This document shows positions 30,162-37,664 of a stretch of 64,000 nt of DNA, piece by piece (the first letter of the stretch is position 1; each line of letters starts with the position of its first letter). Position numbers and translations under genes: made by a program. The DNA lies in NCBI GenBank assembly GCA_001730095.1, contig MDLF01000074.1, positions 248,001 to 312,000 of the forward strand, written 5' to 3'. This DNA is from Rhodobacteraceae bacterium (ex Bugula neritina AB1) (GTDB taxonomy: Bacteria > Pseudomonadota > Alphaproteobacteria > Rhodobacterales > Rhodobacteraceae). The notes beneath the pieces were generated by a model that was not told the DNA's origin, did no database searches, and was given only the letters and a program-made list of their open reading frames with translations.

Positions 30162-30794
30162 ATGGGAAGCCCTGAAGAAACCGTCGAGCAGCCGCAGATC
30201 TATCTGATCTCCCCGCCGAGTTTCGAGCTGGGCAAATTCCCCGGCCAGCTGGCACGGGTGCTTGATGAGATCGACGTGGCCTGCGTGCGCCTGGATTTGG
30301 CAAGCCGCGACGAGGACACGCTGAGCCGCGCCGGTGATGCCCTGCGTGAGGTCACCATGGAGCGTGACGTGGCGCTGGTGATTTCCGACCACCAGATCCT
30401 GGCGGAACGGCTGGGGCTGGACGGCGTACATCTGACCGATGCGTCCAAATCGGTGCGCACCGCCCGCAAAGCGCTGGGGCCGGATGCCATTGTCGGCTGT
30501 TTCTGCGGCGCTTCGCAGCATGACGGCATCGTCGCAGGCGAAGCGGGTGCGGATTATGTGAGTTTCGGCCCGGTGGGCACATCCGGCCTGGGCGACGGAG
30601 CGCAGGCGGAAGCTGATCTGTTTCAGTGGTGGTCCCAGATGATCGAGGTTCCAGTGGTCGCCGAGGGAGGTTTGACCGAGGATCTGGTGCGCGGCATTGC
30701 GCCCTTTACAGATTTCTTTGGCATCGGTGATGAGATCTGGCACGCAGAGGACCCGCTGGCCGCACTGACGGTTTTGATGCGGGCGATGGGCTGA
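30162..30794 (+). CDS. Thiamine-phosphate-synthase-like (ThiE/TenI superfamily) protein
   Basis: This 210-residue TIM-barrel protein shows the family layout: IYLISPP, then VISDHQILAERLGLDGVHLTD, GADYVSFGPVG and VPVVAEGGLTEDLV. It departs from true ThiE at key places: the usual NDR is SDH, the GQ-D segment after HL is TDASK, and the T-x-T-K after the GP loop is missing (GPVGTSGLGDG). It may therefore not make thiamine phosphate and could be TenI-like or have another role. The ATG has GGAG eight bases upstream. No other thiamine gene is nearby, and no THI-box riboswitch is visible upstream. Confidence 0.78.
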   Translation: MGSPEETVEQPQIYLISPPSFELGKFPGQLARVLDEIDVACVRLDLASRDEDTLSRAGDALREVTMERDVALVISDHQILAERLGLDGVHLTDASKSVRTARKALGPDAIVGCFCGASQHDGIVAGEAGADYVSFGPVGTSGLGDGAQAEADLFQWWSQMIEVPVVAEGGLTEDLVRGIAPFTDFFGIGDEIWHAEDPLAALTVLMRAMG

Positions 30795-30830
30795 GCGTCC
30801 CTGCCCTCCCTTCCAGACCGGTAGCGGGCG

Positions 30831-31982
30831 TTACAGAAACACCCGCTCCACAAACCAGTAACTGCCAATCATCGCGATGGTAACAGAGGCCGGGATCGCC
30901 ACCCGGCCGCGGTATTTCGGATGCCGCCCGAACCACAGGCGCACCCCCAAATAGGCGGCCGCAATCACTGCCAGCTGCCCCAGTTCGACACCAACATTGA
31001 ACCCGATGAGCGCGGGCAGGAACTGGCTTGGCGGCAATCCGAATTCTCCCAGCACGGAGGCAAAGCCCAGCCCGTGCAGCAACCCGAAGCCAAAGATCAC
31101 AAAACTGCGCCAGCTGTGCAGCTTGCGGGCAAAGACATTCTCTGCCGCAACAAACACGATGGACAGCGCGATGAGCGGTTCGACAATGGCCGGGTTCACA
31201 TTCACCATGCCCAGCGCCCCCAGCGCCAGCGTGATGGTATGGGCCACCGTGAACAGGCTCACCTGCAACAGCAGCGGCTTCACCCGCGGGCTGAGGAAGA
31301 ACAGCCCCAGCACAAACAGGATATGGTCCAGCCCCTTGGGCAGGATATGGGTAAAGCCCACAGGGATATACTCCATGAAGGCTTCAACAGGCGTCTTGGC
31401 GGCGCCGCCGCTCAGCGGGATCGGAGGGGACGTCTCTCCGCCTTGCAGATACCCGGTATAGGGTTCCTCGACCCCGTTCTGCCGCAGCACCACACCGCCG
31501 GAACCTTTTGGCCAGGTTATGCGCAGGCTCCCTGCCCCGGGCGGGATCTCTGCGGTCAGATCCAGAAAGGACGCCCGCGGCAGGTTTACATCCCCGACCG
31601 CCGGGATTTCGATCCTTGTGACAGTCAATACAACCGGCCCGCCGGCATGGATGGAAAACGTCTCCAGCCAGTCTTCCGCAAAGAGCCGCACCATCGGTTC
31701 CAGTTCGCCAGCCTCCAGCGCACGCAGCTCATCATAGTCAGCGGACCGGGTGGTCTGATTGGTGTCCGTCACCCCATCCAGGTTGATACCCGCAACAAAC
31801 GCCTCCACGTTCAGACGCAACGCAAGCATGATCTGCCCGTCCTTGACGCTGAAATCGGCAATTGCCGGTGTGACCTCATGTGCGCGGACCGGTACCGGAG
31901 CTATTGCAACGGCGCAGAACAACAGCGCAAATAGGCCGCGCAGCCAAGTGACGACGCGTCTGAAAGCCAAGGACATTTCCAT
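30831..31982 (-). CDS. HupE/UreJ-family membrane protein with a periplasmic N-terminal domain
   Basis: This 383-residue protein starts with a signal peptide (LFALLFCAVAIAPVPVRAHE) and a periplasmic domain of about 170 residues, followed by six or seven membrane helices with the HupE/UreJ-type segments GFTHILPKGLDHILFVLGLF, FTVAHTITLAL and FGLLHGLGFASVLGEFG. Histidine-rich helices of this kind are linked to nickel or cobalt permeation in HupE. No urease or hydrogenase genes are nearby. Its ATG (31980-31982) shares two bases with the start codon of the divergent DUF4198 gene; an alternative ATG is at 31976. Confidence 0.85.
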   Translation of the reverse strand: MEMSLAFRRVVTWLRGLFALLFCAVAIAPVPVRAHEVTPAIADFSVKDGQIMLALRLNVEAFVAGINLDGVTDTNQTTRSADYDELRALEAGELEPMVRLFAEDWLETFSIHAGGPVVLTVTRIEIPAVGDVNLPRASFLDLTAEIPPGAGSLRITWPKGSGGVVLRQNGVEEPYTGYLQGGETSPPIPLSGGAAKTPVEAFMEYIPVGFTHILPKGLDHILFVLGLFFLSPRVKPLLLQVSLFTVAHTITLALGALGMVNVNPAIVEPLIALSIVFVAAENVFARKLHSWRSFVIFGFGLLHGLGFASVLGEFGLPPSQFLPALIGFNVGVELGQLAVIAAAYLGVRLWFGRHPKYRGRVAIPASVTIAMIGSYWFVERVFL

Positions 31983-32790
31983 GCAATACCGCCTGTTCTG
32001 CTCAATGCTCTGCGCCGGGCTGCCTTTTGGGGGCGCTCCGGGGTTATCCCACGAGTTTTGGATTGAGCCTGGGAAATATCAAGTCGATTCCGGTGAAACG
32101 CTGGTGGCAACTCTGCGCAACGGGCAGGAATTCAACGGGGCAGAGCAGCCCTATCTGGACCACCGCATTGCCCGCTACGACGTCATGCAGGACGGCGCTG
32201 CCTCTCCATACAAGGGCCGGATGGGGGATATGCCCGCCTTTACCGCTGCAGCACTGCAGGAGGGGCTGGCAGTTCTGATCCATCAGACACAGCCGCAGAC
32301 CATCACCTATGACAGCTGGGCAGAGTTTCGGGCCTTTGTCGACCACAAGGCCTTTGTTGGCATCCCCGCACAGCATCAGGCACGCGGCCTGCCGGAGGCC
32401 GGGTTCACGGAGCAATACACCCGCTATGCCAAGGCGCTGGTGGCAATAGGTGCAGGCAACGGGTCAGACAGCGTCACCGGGCTGGAAACAGAGATCGTTG
32501 CTCTGGCCAACCCATATAGCGATGATCTGACATCCGGGCTCCCTGTCCGGGTGCTCTATCAGGGCAATCCGCGGCCGGCCGCACAGGTTGAAGTCTTTGC
32601 CAAAGCGCCAGACGGAACCGTTTCCGTCACGGTTCAAACCACGGATGCAGAAGGGAAGGCCCTTGTCAGTGTGGTCCCGGGATACAATTACCTGTTGGAC
32701 GCCGTGGTTCTGCGCCCGCCCCCAGAGGGTGCCGATTACGCCTGGGAAAGTCTTTGGGCTGCTCTGACATTCGCCGTCCCTGCACGGTGA
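31981..32790 (+). CDS. DUF4198-type exported protein
   Basis: This 269-residue protein opens with a short signal peptide (LFCSMLCAGLPFGGAPGLSH) followed by EFWIEPGKYQVDSGETL, the start of the DUF4198 pattern. The C-terminal half has the carboxypeptidase-regulatory-like beta-sandwich sequence GLPVRVLYQGNPRPAAQVEVF and VQTTDAEGKALVSVVPGYNYLLDAV. Such proteins are periplasmic and often occur with nickel/cobalt uptake genes, which fits its pairing with the HupE/UreJ-like gene. AAGGA lies eight bases before the ATG, inside the start of the opposing gene. Confidence 0.82.
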   Translation: MQYRLFCSMLCAGLPFGGAPGLSHEFWIEPGKYQVDSGETLVATLRNGQEFNGAEQPYLDHRIARYDVMQDGAASPYKGRMGDMPAFTAAALQEGLAVLIHQTQPQTITYDSWAEFRAFVDHKAFVGIPAQHQARGLPEAGFTEQYTRYAKALVAIGAGNGSDSVTGLETEIVALANPYSDDLTSGLPVRVLYQGNPRPAAQVEVFAKAPDGTVSVTVQTTDAEGKALVSVVPGYNYLLDAVVLRPPPEGADYAWESLWAALTFAVPAR

Positions 32791-32831
32791 AGCCGCTTGC
32801 AGCAGCCTCTTAAAGGCGGCAATAGATCCAT

Positions 32832-33740
32832 ATGACACAAGCTTCACTTTCCCAGACACCCGCCATCCTGTGTATCGGATCGGTCCTGTGGGACATCATT
32901 GGCCGCTGCACCAGCGAGATGCAGCGCGGGTCTGACATGCCCGGCCGCATCACCCGGCTGCCCGGCGGTGTTGCCATGAACATTGCCATGACCCTGTCGC
33001 GTTTTGGCATGAACCCGGCCCTGCTGACGGCAGTGGGCCGGGACCCCGAGGGCGACGAGCTGATCCATGCCTGCGGCCACTTTGGCCTGATCACTGATCA
33101 CATCTACCGTTCCGAAGACCTGCCCACGGACCGCTATATGGCAGTGGAAGGCGCCAACGGGCTGATTGCGGCCATTGCCGACGCCCATTCACTGGAGGCC
33201 GCCGGGGACAAGATCCTGCGCCCGCTGTCCGATGGCGCATTGGGTACCAAGGACACGCCCTATCAGGGCCTGGTTGCGCTGGACGGCAACCTGACTCTGT
33301 CGCTGCTGGACGACATCACCGCCAGCCCGGCCTTTGCCAAGGCCGATCTGCGTGTTGCCCCGGCATCGCCGGGCAAAGCGGAACGGCTGCGTCCGTTCCT
33401 GACCCGCACCCGCGGCACGTTGTATGTGAACCTGGAAGAGGCCGGCATCCTGTGCCAGGCAGAGTTCACCGACAGCGAAACCGCAGCACAAGCCATGCTG
33501 GACCGCGGTGCCGCCCGGGTGCTGGTCACGGATGGCGGCGCTTCCGCCACCATGGCCGATGCCAAAGGCAGCATCACGCTTGTCCCGCCCCGCGTTACCG
33601 TCGCCCGGGTGACCGGCGCAGGCGATACTTTCATGGCCGCCCATATTGTTGCCGAGGCACGGGGCGAAGACCGCAAGACTGCTTTGGCCTCTGCTCTCAA
33701 GGCCGCGGCAACCTATGTTTCAGGAGAACCCCCGCTTTGA
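32832..33740 (+). CDS. psuK: Pseudouridine kinase, PfkB family
   Basis: This 302-residue ribokinase-family enzyme has the N-terminal CIGSVLWDIIGRCTS, the GGVAMNIAMTLSRFGM sugar-binding motif and the C-terminal ATP-binding/catalytic VTGAGDTFMAAH. Its stop overlaps the start of psuG, so I assign it as the kinase that phosphorylates pseudouridine to pseudouridine-5'-phosphate. By sequence alone it could be another PfkB nucleoside or sugar kinase. Confidence 0.9.
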   Translation: MTQASLSQTPAILCIGSVLWDIIGRCTSEMQRGSDMPGRITRLPGGVAMNIAMTLSRFGMNPALLTAVGRDPEGDELIHACGHFGLITDHIYRSEDLPTDRYMAVEGANGLIAAIADAHSLEAAGDKILRPLSDGALGTKDTPYQGLVALDGNLTLSLLDDITASPAFAKADLRVAPASPGKAERLRPFLTRTRGTLYVNLEEAGILCQAEFTDSETAAQAMLDRGAARVLVTDGGASATMADAKGSITLVPPRVTVARVTGAGDTFMAAHIVAEARGEDRKTALASALKAAATYVSGEPPL

Positions 33741-34651
33741 TCGATATTCAGTACTCTTCCGAGGTTCAGGCCGCCAAGGCCGAGGGCCGCGCCATCGTTG
33801 CGCTGGAAAGCACCATTATCACCCACGGCATGCCCTATCCGCAGAATGTCGAAGTCGCCGCACAAGTGGAGCAGGACATCCGCAATGTCGGCGCTGTGCC
33901 CGCCACCATGGCAGTGATCAAAGGCGTGCTGCATATCGGGCTGGAGCCCGATCAGCTGCAGGCGCTGGGTCAGGCCAAAGGTGTCGCCAAAATCTCGCGC
34001 GCGGACATGCCCGCCTGCATCGCCACCGAAGGCACCGGTGCAACCACCGTGGCGGCAACCATGATCGCGGCGCGACTGGCCGGTATCTCTGTCTTTGCCA
34101 CCGGCGGCATCGGCGGGGTCCACAAGGGCGCCGAGACCACTTTTGACATCTCCGCCGACCTAATGGAACTGGCACAGACCCCGGTAACCGTTGTTGCCGC
34201 GGGCGCCAAGGCGATCCTCGACCTGCCCAAAACACTGGAAGTTCTGGAAACTCAGGGTGTGCCGGTCATTGCCTATGGTCAAGACAGCTTTCCGGCATTC
34301 TGGTCGGCCCAGTCAGAGCTGAAGGCGCCGCTGCGGATGGATACCCCGGCGCAGATCGCCCGCGCCCATGCCACCCGCCAGGCGATGGGCCTGCCCGGCG
34401 GTCAATTGATTGCCAATCCGATCCCGGCTGATGCCCAGATCGCCGCAGAAGAACTGACCCCCGTCATCACCCAGGCCCAGTCCGAAGCGGACGCGCAGGG
34501 TGTTTCGGGCAAGGATGTGACCCCCTTCCTGCTGTCCCGCATTTTCGAGCTGACCGAAGGCCGCTCGCTTACCGCCAACATCGCGCTGGTGCGCAACAAT
34601 GCCCGACTGGCGGCACAGATCGCACAGGAACTCAACAATCTCGCACAATGA
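33737..34651 (+). CDS. psuG: Pseudouridine-5'-phosphate glycosidase
   Basis: This 304-residue enzyme splits pseudouridine-5'-phosphate into uracil and ribose-5-phosphate, the second step of pseudouridine breakdown. Family segments are AIVALESTIITHGMPYP, TGATTVAATMIAA, FATGGIGGVHKGAETTFDIS and LPKTLEVLETQGVPV. The start is a TTG overlapping the psuK stop as TTGA, with AGGAG ten bases upstream. No ATG exists near the family N-terminus, so this start is well supported. Translation is probably coupled to psuK. Confidence 0.95.
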   Translation: MIDIQYSSEVQAAKAEGRAIVALESTIITHGMPYPQNVEVAAQVEQDIRNVGAVPATMAVIKGVLHIGLEPDQLQALGQAKGVAKISRADMPACIATEGTGATTVAATMIAARLAGISVFATGGIGGVHKGAETTFDISADLMELAQTPVTVVAAGAKAILDLPKTLEVLETQGVPVIAYGQDSFPAFWSAQSELKAPLRMDTPAQIARAHATRQAMGLPGGQLIANPIPADAQIAAEELTPVITQAQSEADAQGVSGKDVTPFLLSRIFELTEGRSLTANIALVRNNARLAAQIAQELNNLAQ

Positions 34652-34661
34652 GTTGATTTTT

Positions 34662-34686
34662 GGGGCGGAAACCATTGCTCCGCCCC
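34662..34686. repeat. Stem-loop after psuG
   Basis: A perfect 8-bp stem (GGGGCGGA/TCCGCCCC) closes a 9-nt loop. The T run lies before it rather than after it, so it is not a typical terminator for psuG. Confidence 0.5.
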
Positions 34687-34731
34687 ACAACAGTGCCTAG
34701 GTACGAGGCGGAATTCCCGGAAAACGGATCT

Positions 34732-35448
34732 ATGACCACGCCATTCGACGAAGAACCCCAACGCCGCCGCGGCCTGCTCGCCAGCCTGCGGGCCTCCTTT
34801 CTGACCGGCATCGTCGTTATCGCGCCGGTGGGCCTGACCATCTGGCTGCTGTGGTCGGTGATGGGCTGGATCGACAGCGTGGTGCTGCCACTGGTGCCGC
34901 ACACCGTCCGCCCCGAACAGTATATCGGCATCAACCTGCGCGGTGTCGGGCTGATCATCTTCCTGCTGTTCACAATCATTGTCGGATGGATCGCCAAAGG
35001 CATCCTTGGCCGCTCGCTGATCAGCTTTGCCGAAAGCCTGGTGGAACGGATGCCAGTTGTGCGCACGGTCTATTCCGGCATCAAACAGATTTCCGAGACC
35101 GTCTTTGCCCAGTCTGAGCGCAGCTTTGAAAAGGCCTGTCTGGTGCAATACCCGCGCAAGGGTATCTGGGCGATCGGCTTCATCTCCACCCATGCCAAGG
35201 GCGAAATCGCCAAGCGCGCTGAAACCAGCGGCGGGCTGGTCAGCGTCTTTCTCCCTACCACGCCGAACCCGACTTCGGGTTTCCTGCTGTTTGTGCCAGA
35301 AGAAGACGTGATCGAATTGGACATGTCCGTCGAAGATTCCGCCAAATTGGTGATTTCAGCCGGGCTGGTTTATCCCAACCCCAAAGATCCCAGCAAGCCG
35401 CTGGAAACCAACGCAAAACCAAAGGTGCTGGAAACAGAAGACGCCTAA
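34732..35448 (+). CDS. DUF502 family membrane protein
   Basis: This 238-residue protein has two transmembrane helices (GIVVIAPVGLTIWLLWSVMG and a second at about residues 67-90) and the DUF502 core MPVVRTVYSGIKQISETVF, then TSGFLLFVPEEDVIELDMSVED. The family is widespread with no settled function; a plant homologue is linked to membrane trafficking. The ATG has only a weak upstream site. The stop overlaps the stop of the convergent patatin gene by three bases. Confidence 0.9.
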   Translation: MTTPFDEEPQRRRGLLASLRASFLTGIVVIAPVGLTIWLLWSVMGWIDSVVLPLVPHTVRPEQYIGINLRGVGLIIFLLFTIIVGWIAKGILGRSLISFAESLVERMPVVRTVYSGIKQISETVFAQSERSFEKACLVQYPRKGIWAIGFISTHAKGEIAKRAETSGGLVSVFLPTTPNPTSGFLLFVPEEDVIELDMSVEDSAKLVISAGLVYPNPKDPSKPLETNAKPKVLETEDA

Positions 35449-36473
35449 CTGAACATTGCAGGCAGATCGACCGAAGAGCGCACACCAAGGTTCTGCCTCT
35501 GCCGGGACAGAAAGCCCTCTGCAGCATCCCGCCCCGCCTGTTTCAGCCGCGCCAGGATCTGCGGCACCGGGATCAGCTTGGTGGTGGCCGACAGCTGCGT
35601 CATCAGGTCGTCATCGGCAATCATATGCACCCGCACCTGTTTCATCCGGCCCCGTTCCAGGGTGCCGTCCGTCAGCAGGCGCTGCACAAAACTGATCGCC
35701 CGCAGTTCGCGCAGCAACGACGAGTTAAAGCTGATCTCATTCACCCGATTGCGGATCTGCTGCGGTGTCTTTGGGATTTCTTCGCGCTCCAGCGGGTTGA
35801 TGTTGACGATCACCACATCCCCCGGCAGCCCCTCCCGGAACAACGGAAACAGCGCCGGGTTGCCGGTATAGCCGCCGTCCCAATAGGCCTCCAGACGGCC
35901 GGTCTCCGGGTCTTCGATCTCCACCGCCTGAAACAGCTCCGGCAGGCAGGCAGAAGCCAGAATAGCGTCGGTGCTGATCTCATCGCCTTCAAAGATGCGG
36001 ATTTTACCGCTGCGCACGCAGGTGGCGCAGATGAACAGCTCCGGACCTTCCCCGGAACAGACCCCGGCAAAGTTGAACTGCTCGACCACCTCGCGCAGCG
36101 GGTTCTTGTAGAACGGACCATAGTGATAGGGGGAAACTGCCTGGCTCAGGCTTTCCAGCGGCGAGAACGGCATCAGGGCCTCCATAGCGCCAGCCCAGGC
36201 CACCGCATCAAACCGCGTCAGCCAATGATTGAACCGCATGTCGCCCACGGCGCCCATCCGTTTCCACAGACCGTCCAGCGCCGCCTTGGCGCCCGAACGC
36301 CCGCCGTGCACCATTCCAGACTTAAACGCGGCCCCGTTCAGCGCCCCGGCAGAGGTGCCGGTGATACCGACCACCTCAACCTCCTGCTCTTCCAGCAACC
36401 GGTCCAGAACACCCCAGGTAAAAGCCCCATGTGCGCCGCCACCCTGAAGGGCCAGATTAATCCGTACTGCCAA
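35445..36473 (-). CDS. Patatin-like phospholipase/esterase
   Basis: This 342-residue Ser-Asp dyad hydrolase has the oxyanion hole GGGAHG (residues 11-16), the nucleophile Ser41 in GTSAG and the partner Asp199 in DGGY. There is no signal peptide or membrane segment. The frame has no suitable ATG: the family N-terminus begins at a TTG (36473) preceded by AGGTGG. It lies 98 bp downstream of the 3-hydroxybutyrate dehydrogenase on the same strand, which suggests a role in lipid or polyhydroxybutyrate turnover (inference from context). The substrate is not shown by sequence. Confidence 0.88.
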   Translation of the reverse strand: MAVRINLALQGGGAHGAFTWGVLDRLLEEQEVEVVGITGTSAGALNGAAFKSGMVHGGRSGAKAALDGLWKRMGAVGDMRFNHWLTRFDAVAWAGAMEALMPFSPLESLSQAVSPYHYGPFYKNPLREVVEQFNFAGVCSGEGPELFICATCVRSGKIRIFEGDEISTDAILASACLPELFQAVEIEDPETGRLEAYWDGGYTGNPALFPLFREGLPGDVVIVNINPLEREEIPKTPQQIRNRVNEISFNSSLLRELRAISFVQRLLTDGTLERGRMKQVRVHMIADDDLMTQLSATTKLIPVPQILARLKQAGRDAAEGFLSRQRQNLGVRSSVDLPAMFS

Positions 36474-36489
36474 ATGCCACCTGCCTGTT

Positions 36490-36552
36490 TCACCTTTGCA
36501 AAAATACTCCGGGGTGAATTGCCCCGGCAGGGGCAAGAGGGGCCGGCCCCTC
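36490..36552. repeat. Intergenic palindrome cluster, Rhodobacteraceae-type element
   Basis: The patatin-strand sequence CCCCGGAGTATTTTTGCAAA resembles a motif I recall as common between Roseobacter genes. It is flanked by a perfect hairpin (CCGGGG-N7-CCCCGG, 36509-36527) and a perfect 16-bp palindrome (GAGGGGCCGGCCCCTC, 36537-36552). A related sequence lies at 52029-52062. Confidence 0.5.
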
Positions 36553-36571
36553 CCGCCCTCTCCCCAAGGAC

Positions 36572-37345
36572 TTACAGCGCCGTCCAGCCACCATCGACGC
36601 TGATCGTGGTGCCGGTGATCTGCGCTGCCGCCTCCGAGCACAGGAACACCGTGGTCCCGCCCAGCTGCTCCACCGTGGCGAAGTCCCGGCTCGGCTGACG
36701 CTCCAGCATGACCTTCTTGATCACCTCTTCCCGGCCCATGCTGTATTTTTCCATGGTATCGGGGATCTGCGCTTCCACCAGCGGCGTCAGCACATAGCCA
36801 GGGCAGATCGCATTGCAGGTGATCGGCTCTTGCGCGGTTTCCAGCGCCACTGTCTTGGTCATGCCCACGACACCATGTTTGGCCGCCACATAGGCCGCTT
36901 TGTAGGGCGAGGCGGTCAGTCCGTGCGCTGACGCAATATTTACAATCCGGCCCCAGCCAGCCGCGCGCATCCCGGGCAATGCGGCTGCCATGGTATGAAA
37001 GTTTGAATTCATGTTGATGGCGATGATCGCGTCCCATTTGTCCTGCGGAAACGACTCTATCGGCGACACATGCTGGATGCCTGCGTTATTCACCAGGATG
37101 TCGCAGGCTCCGGCCTTCTCGATCAGAGCGCGGCAATCGTCGCCTCTGGACATATCGGCCTGCACATACTGGGCCTTGATGCCGAACTCACGTGCGAGCT
37201 CCGCTGCCAGCGCGTGGTCCTCGTCCCGGTCGGTAAAGGAATTCAGGACCACATTGGCTCCGGCCCGCGCCAGCTCGCGTGCAACCCCCAGGCCAATGCC
37301 CGAATTCGATCCGGTGATAACGGCTGTCTTGCCTTGCAATGTCAT
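36572..37345 (-). CDS. bdhA: D-beta-hydroxybutyrate dehydrogenase
   Basis: This 257-residue short-chain dehydrogenase interconverts 3-hydroxybutyrate and acetoacetate with NAD(H), in polyhydroxybutyrate mobilisation. It has TGSNSGIGLGVA (cofactor loop), NNAGIQHVSPIESFP, the catalytic Ser in NIASAHGL and YVAAK, and the bacterial HBDH signature ICPGYVLTPLVEAQIP. The GIQHV and PLVEAQIPD sequences are specific to this subfamily. It may form a transcript with the patatin gene. Upstream lies a TGC-rich sequence (37388-37403) that could be a PhaR-type site (weak). Confidence 0.95.
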   Translation of the reverse strand: MTLQGKTAVITGSNSGIGLGVARELARAGANVVLNSFTDRDEDHALAAELAREFGIKAQYVQADMSRGDDCRALIEKAGACDILVNNAGIQHVSPIESFPQDKWDAIIAINMNSNFHTMAAALPGMRAAGWGRIVNIASAHGLTASPYKAAYVAAKHGVVGMTKTVALETAQEPITCNAICPGYVLTPLVEAQIPDTMEKYSMGREEVIKKVMLERQPSRDFATVEQLGGTTVFLCSEAAAQITGTTISVDGGWTAL

Positions 37346-37480
37346 CGCGTCCTACCCCATGGCTGAAAAACTGCCACCACTGTGCCATGCTGCAACTGCA
37401 AAAGAAACGCGTAAGACTACGGACAGCCGCCCCGCGACGGCAGCGCTGATCCGGCCCGGCTGCAGCGAAGGAACAGGCAT
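37346..37480 (-). promoter_or_regulatory. Upstream region of bdhA
   Basis: No gene is seen here. The stretch contains TGCTGCAACTGCAAAA (37388-37403), which resembles the TGC-rich sites bound by PhaR-type repressors of Rhodobacter and Paracoccus. I cannot place a convincing -35/-10 pair for bdhA within it. Confidence 0.25.
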
Positions 37481-37509
37481 AAAAAAAACGCCCGCACAAG
37501 GCGGGCGTT
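37481..37509 (-). terminator. Strong intrinsic terminator of the small RNA candidate
   Basis: On the minus strand a perfect 9-bp stem AACGCCCGC/GCGGGCGTT closes a CTTGT loop and runs into eight consecutive T. No protein gene lies upstream on this strand, so it ends a short non-coding transcript or attenuates transcription before bdhA. Confidence 0.9.
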
Positions 37510-37556
37510 AGTTATTGAGGCAGGTTTCATACAGGCAAGAAACCTATCGAGCAGTG
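37481..37556 (-). ncRNA. Candidate small RNA (about 76 nt) upstream of bdhA
   Basis: The predicted transcript starts about 6 nt after a TTGGAC-N17-TATAAA promoter and ends at a textbook intrinsic terminator. Between them is a perfect 7-bp stem AGGTTTC/GAAACCT (37522-37528 with 37539-37545) with a 10-nt loop TTGCCTGTAT. There is no sensible open reading frame. It could be a free trans-acting RNA with a Hfq-binding U tail, or a terminated leader of bdhA, whose start codon is 136 bp beyond the terminator. I do not recognise its family. Confidence 0.6.
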
Positions 37557-37561
37557 ACCCC

Positions 37562-37590
37562 TTTATAAGCAATTTCCGGCTTTCGTCCAA
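37562..37590 (-). promoter_or_regulatory. Promoter of the small RNA candidate
   Basis: On the minus strand TTGGAC (-35) and TATAAA (-10) are separated by exactly 17 nt. The -10 matches five of six consensus bases. The next bases are GGGGTCACTG. Confidence 0.65.
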
Positions 37591-37605
37591 GCTAAAAGTT
37601 TGAAA

Positions 37606-37631
37606 AGACGAAAAAGCGCACGTAGCGTGCG
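37606..37631 (-). repeat. Small hairpin with T run
   Basis: On the minus strand CGCACG-CTA-CGTGCG is followed by CTTTTTCGTCTTTT, terminator-like but with a 3-nt loop. On the plus strand the same hairpin lies in the leader of the solute-binding-protein gene. Confidence 0.4.
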
Positions 37632-37664
37632 GAGGCAAGAAAATAAGGGCAGAGTGGGATTGTT

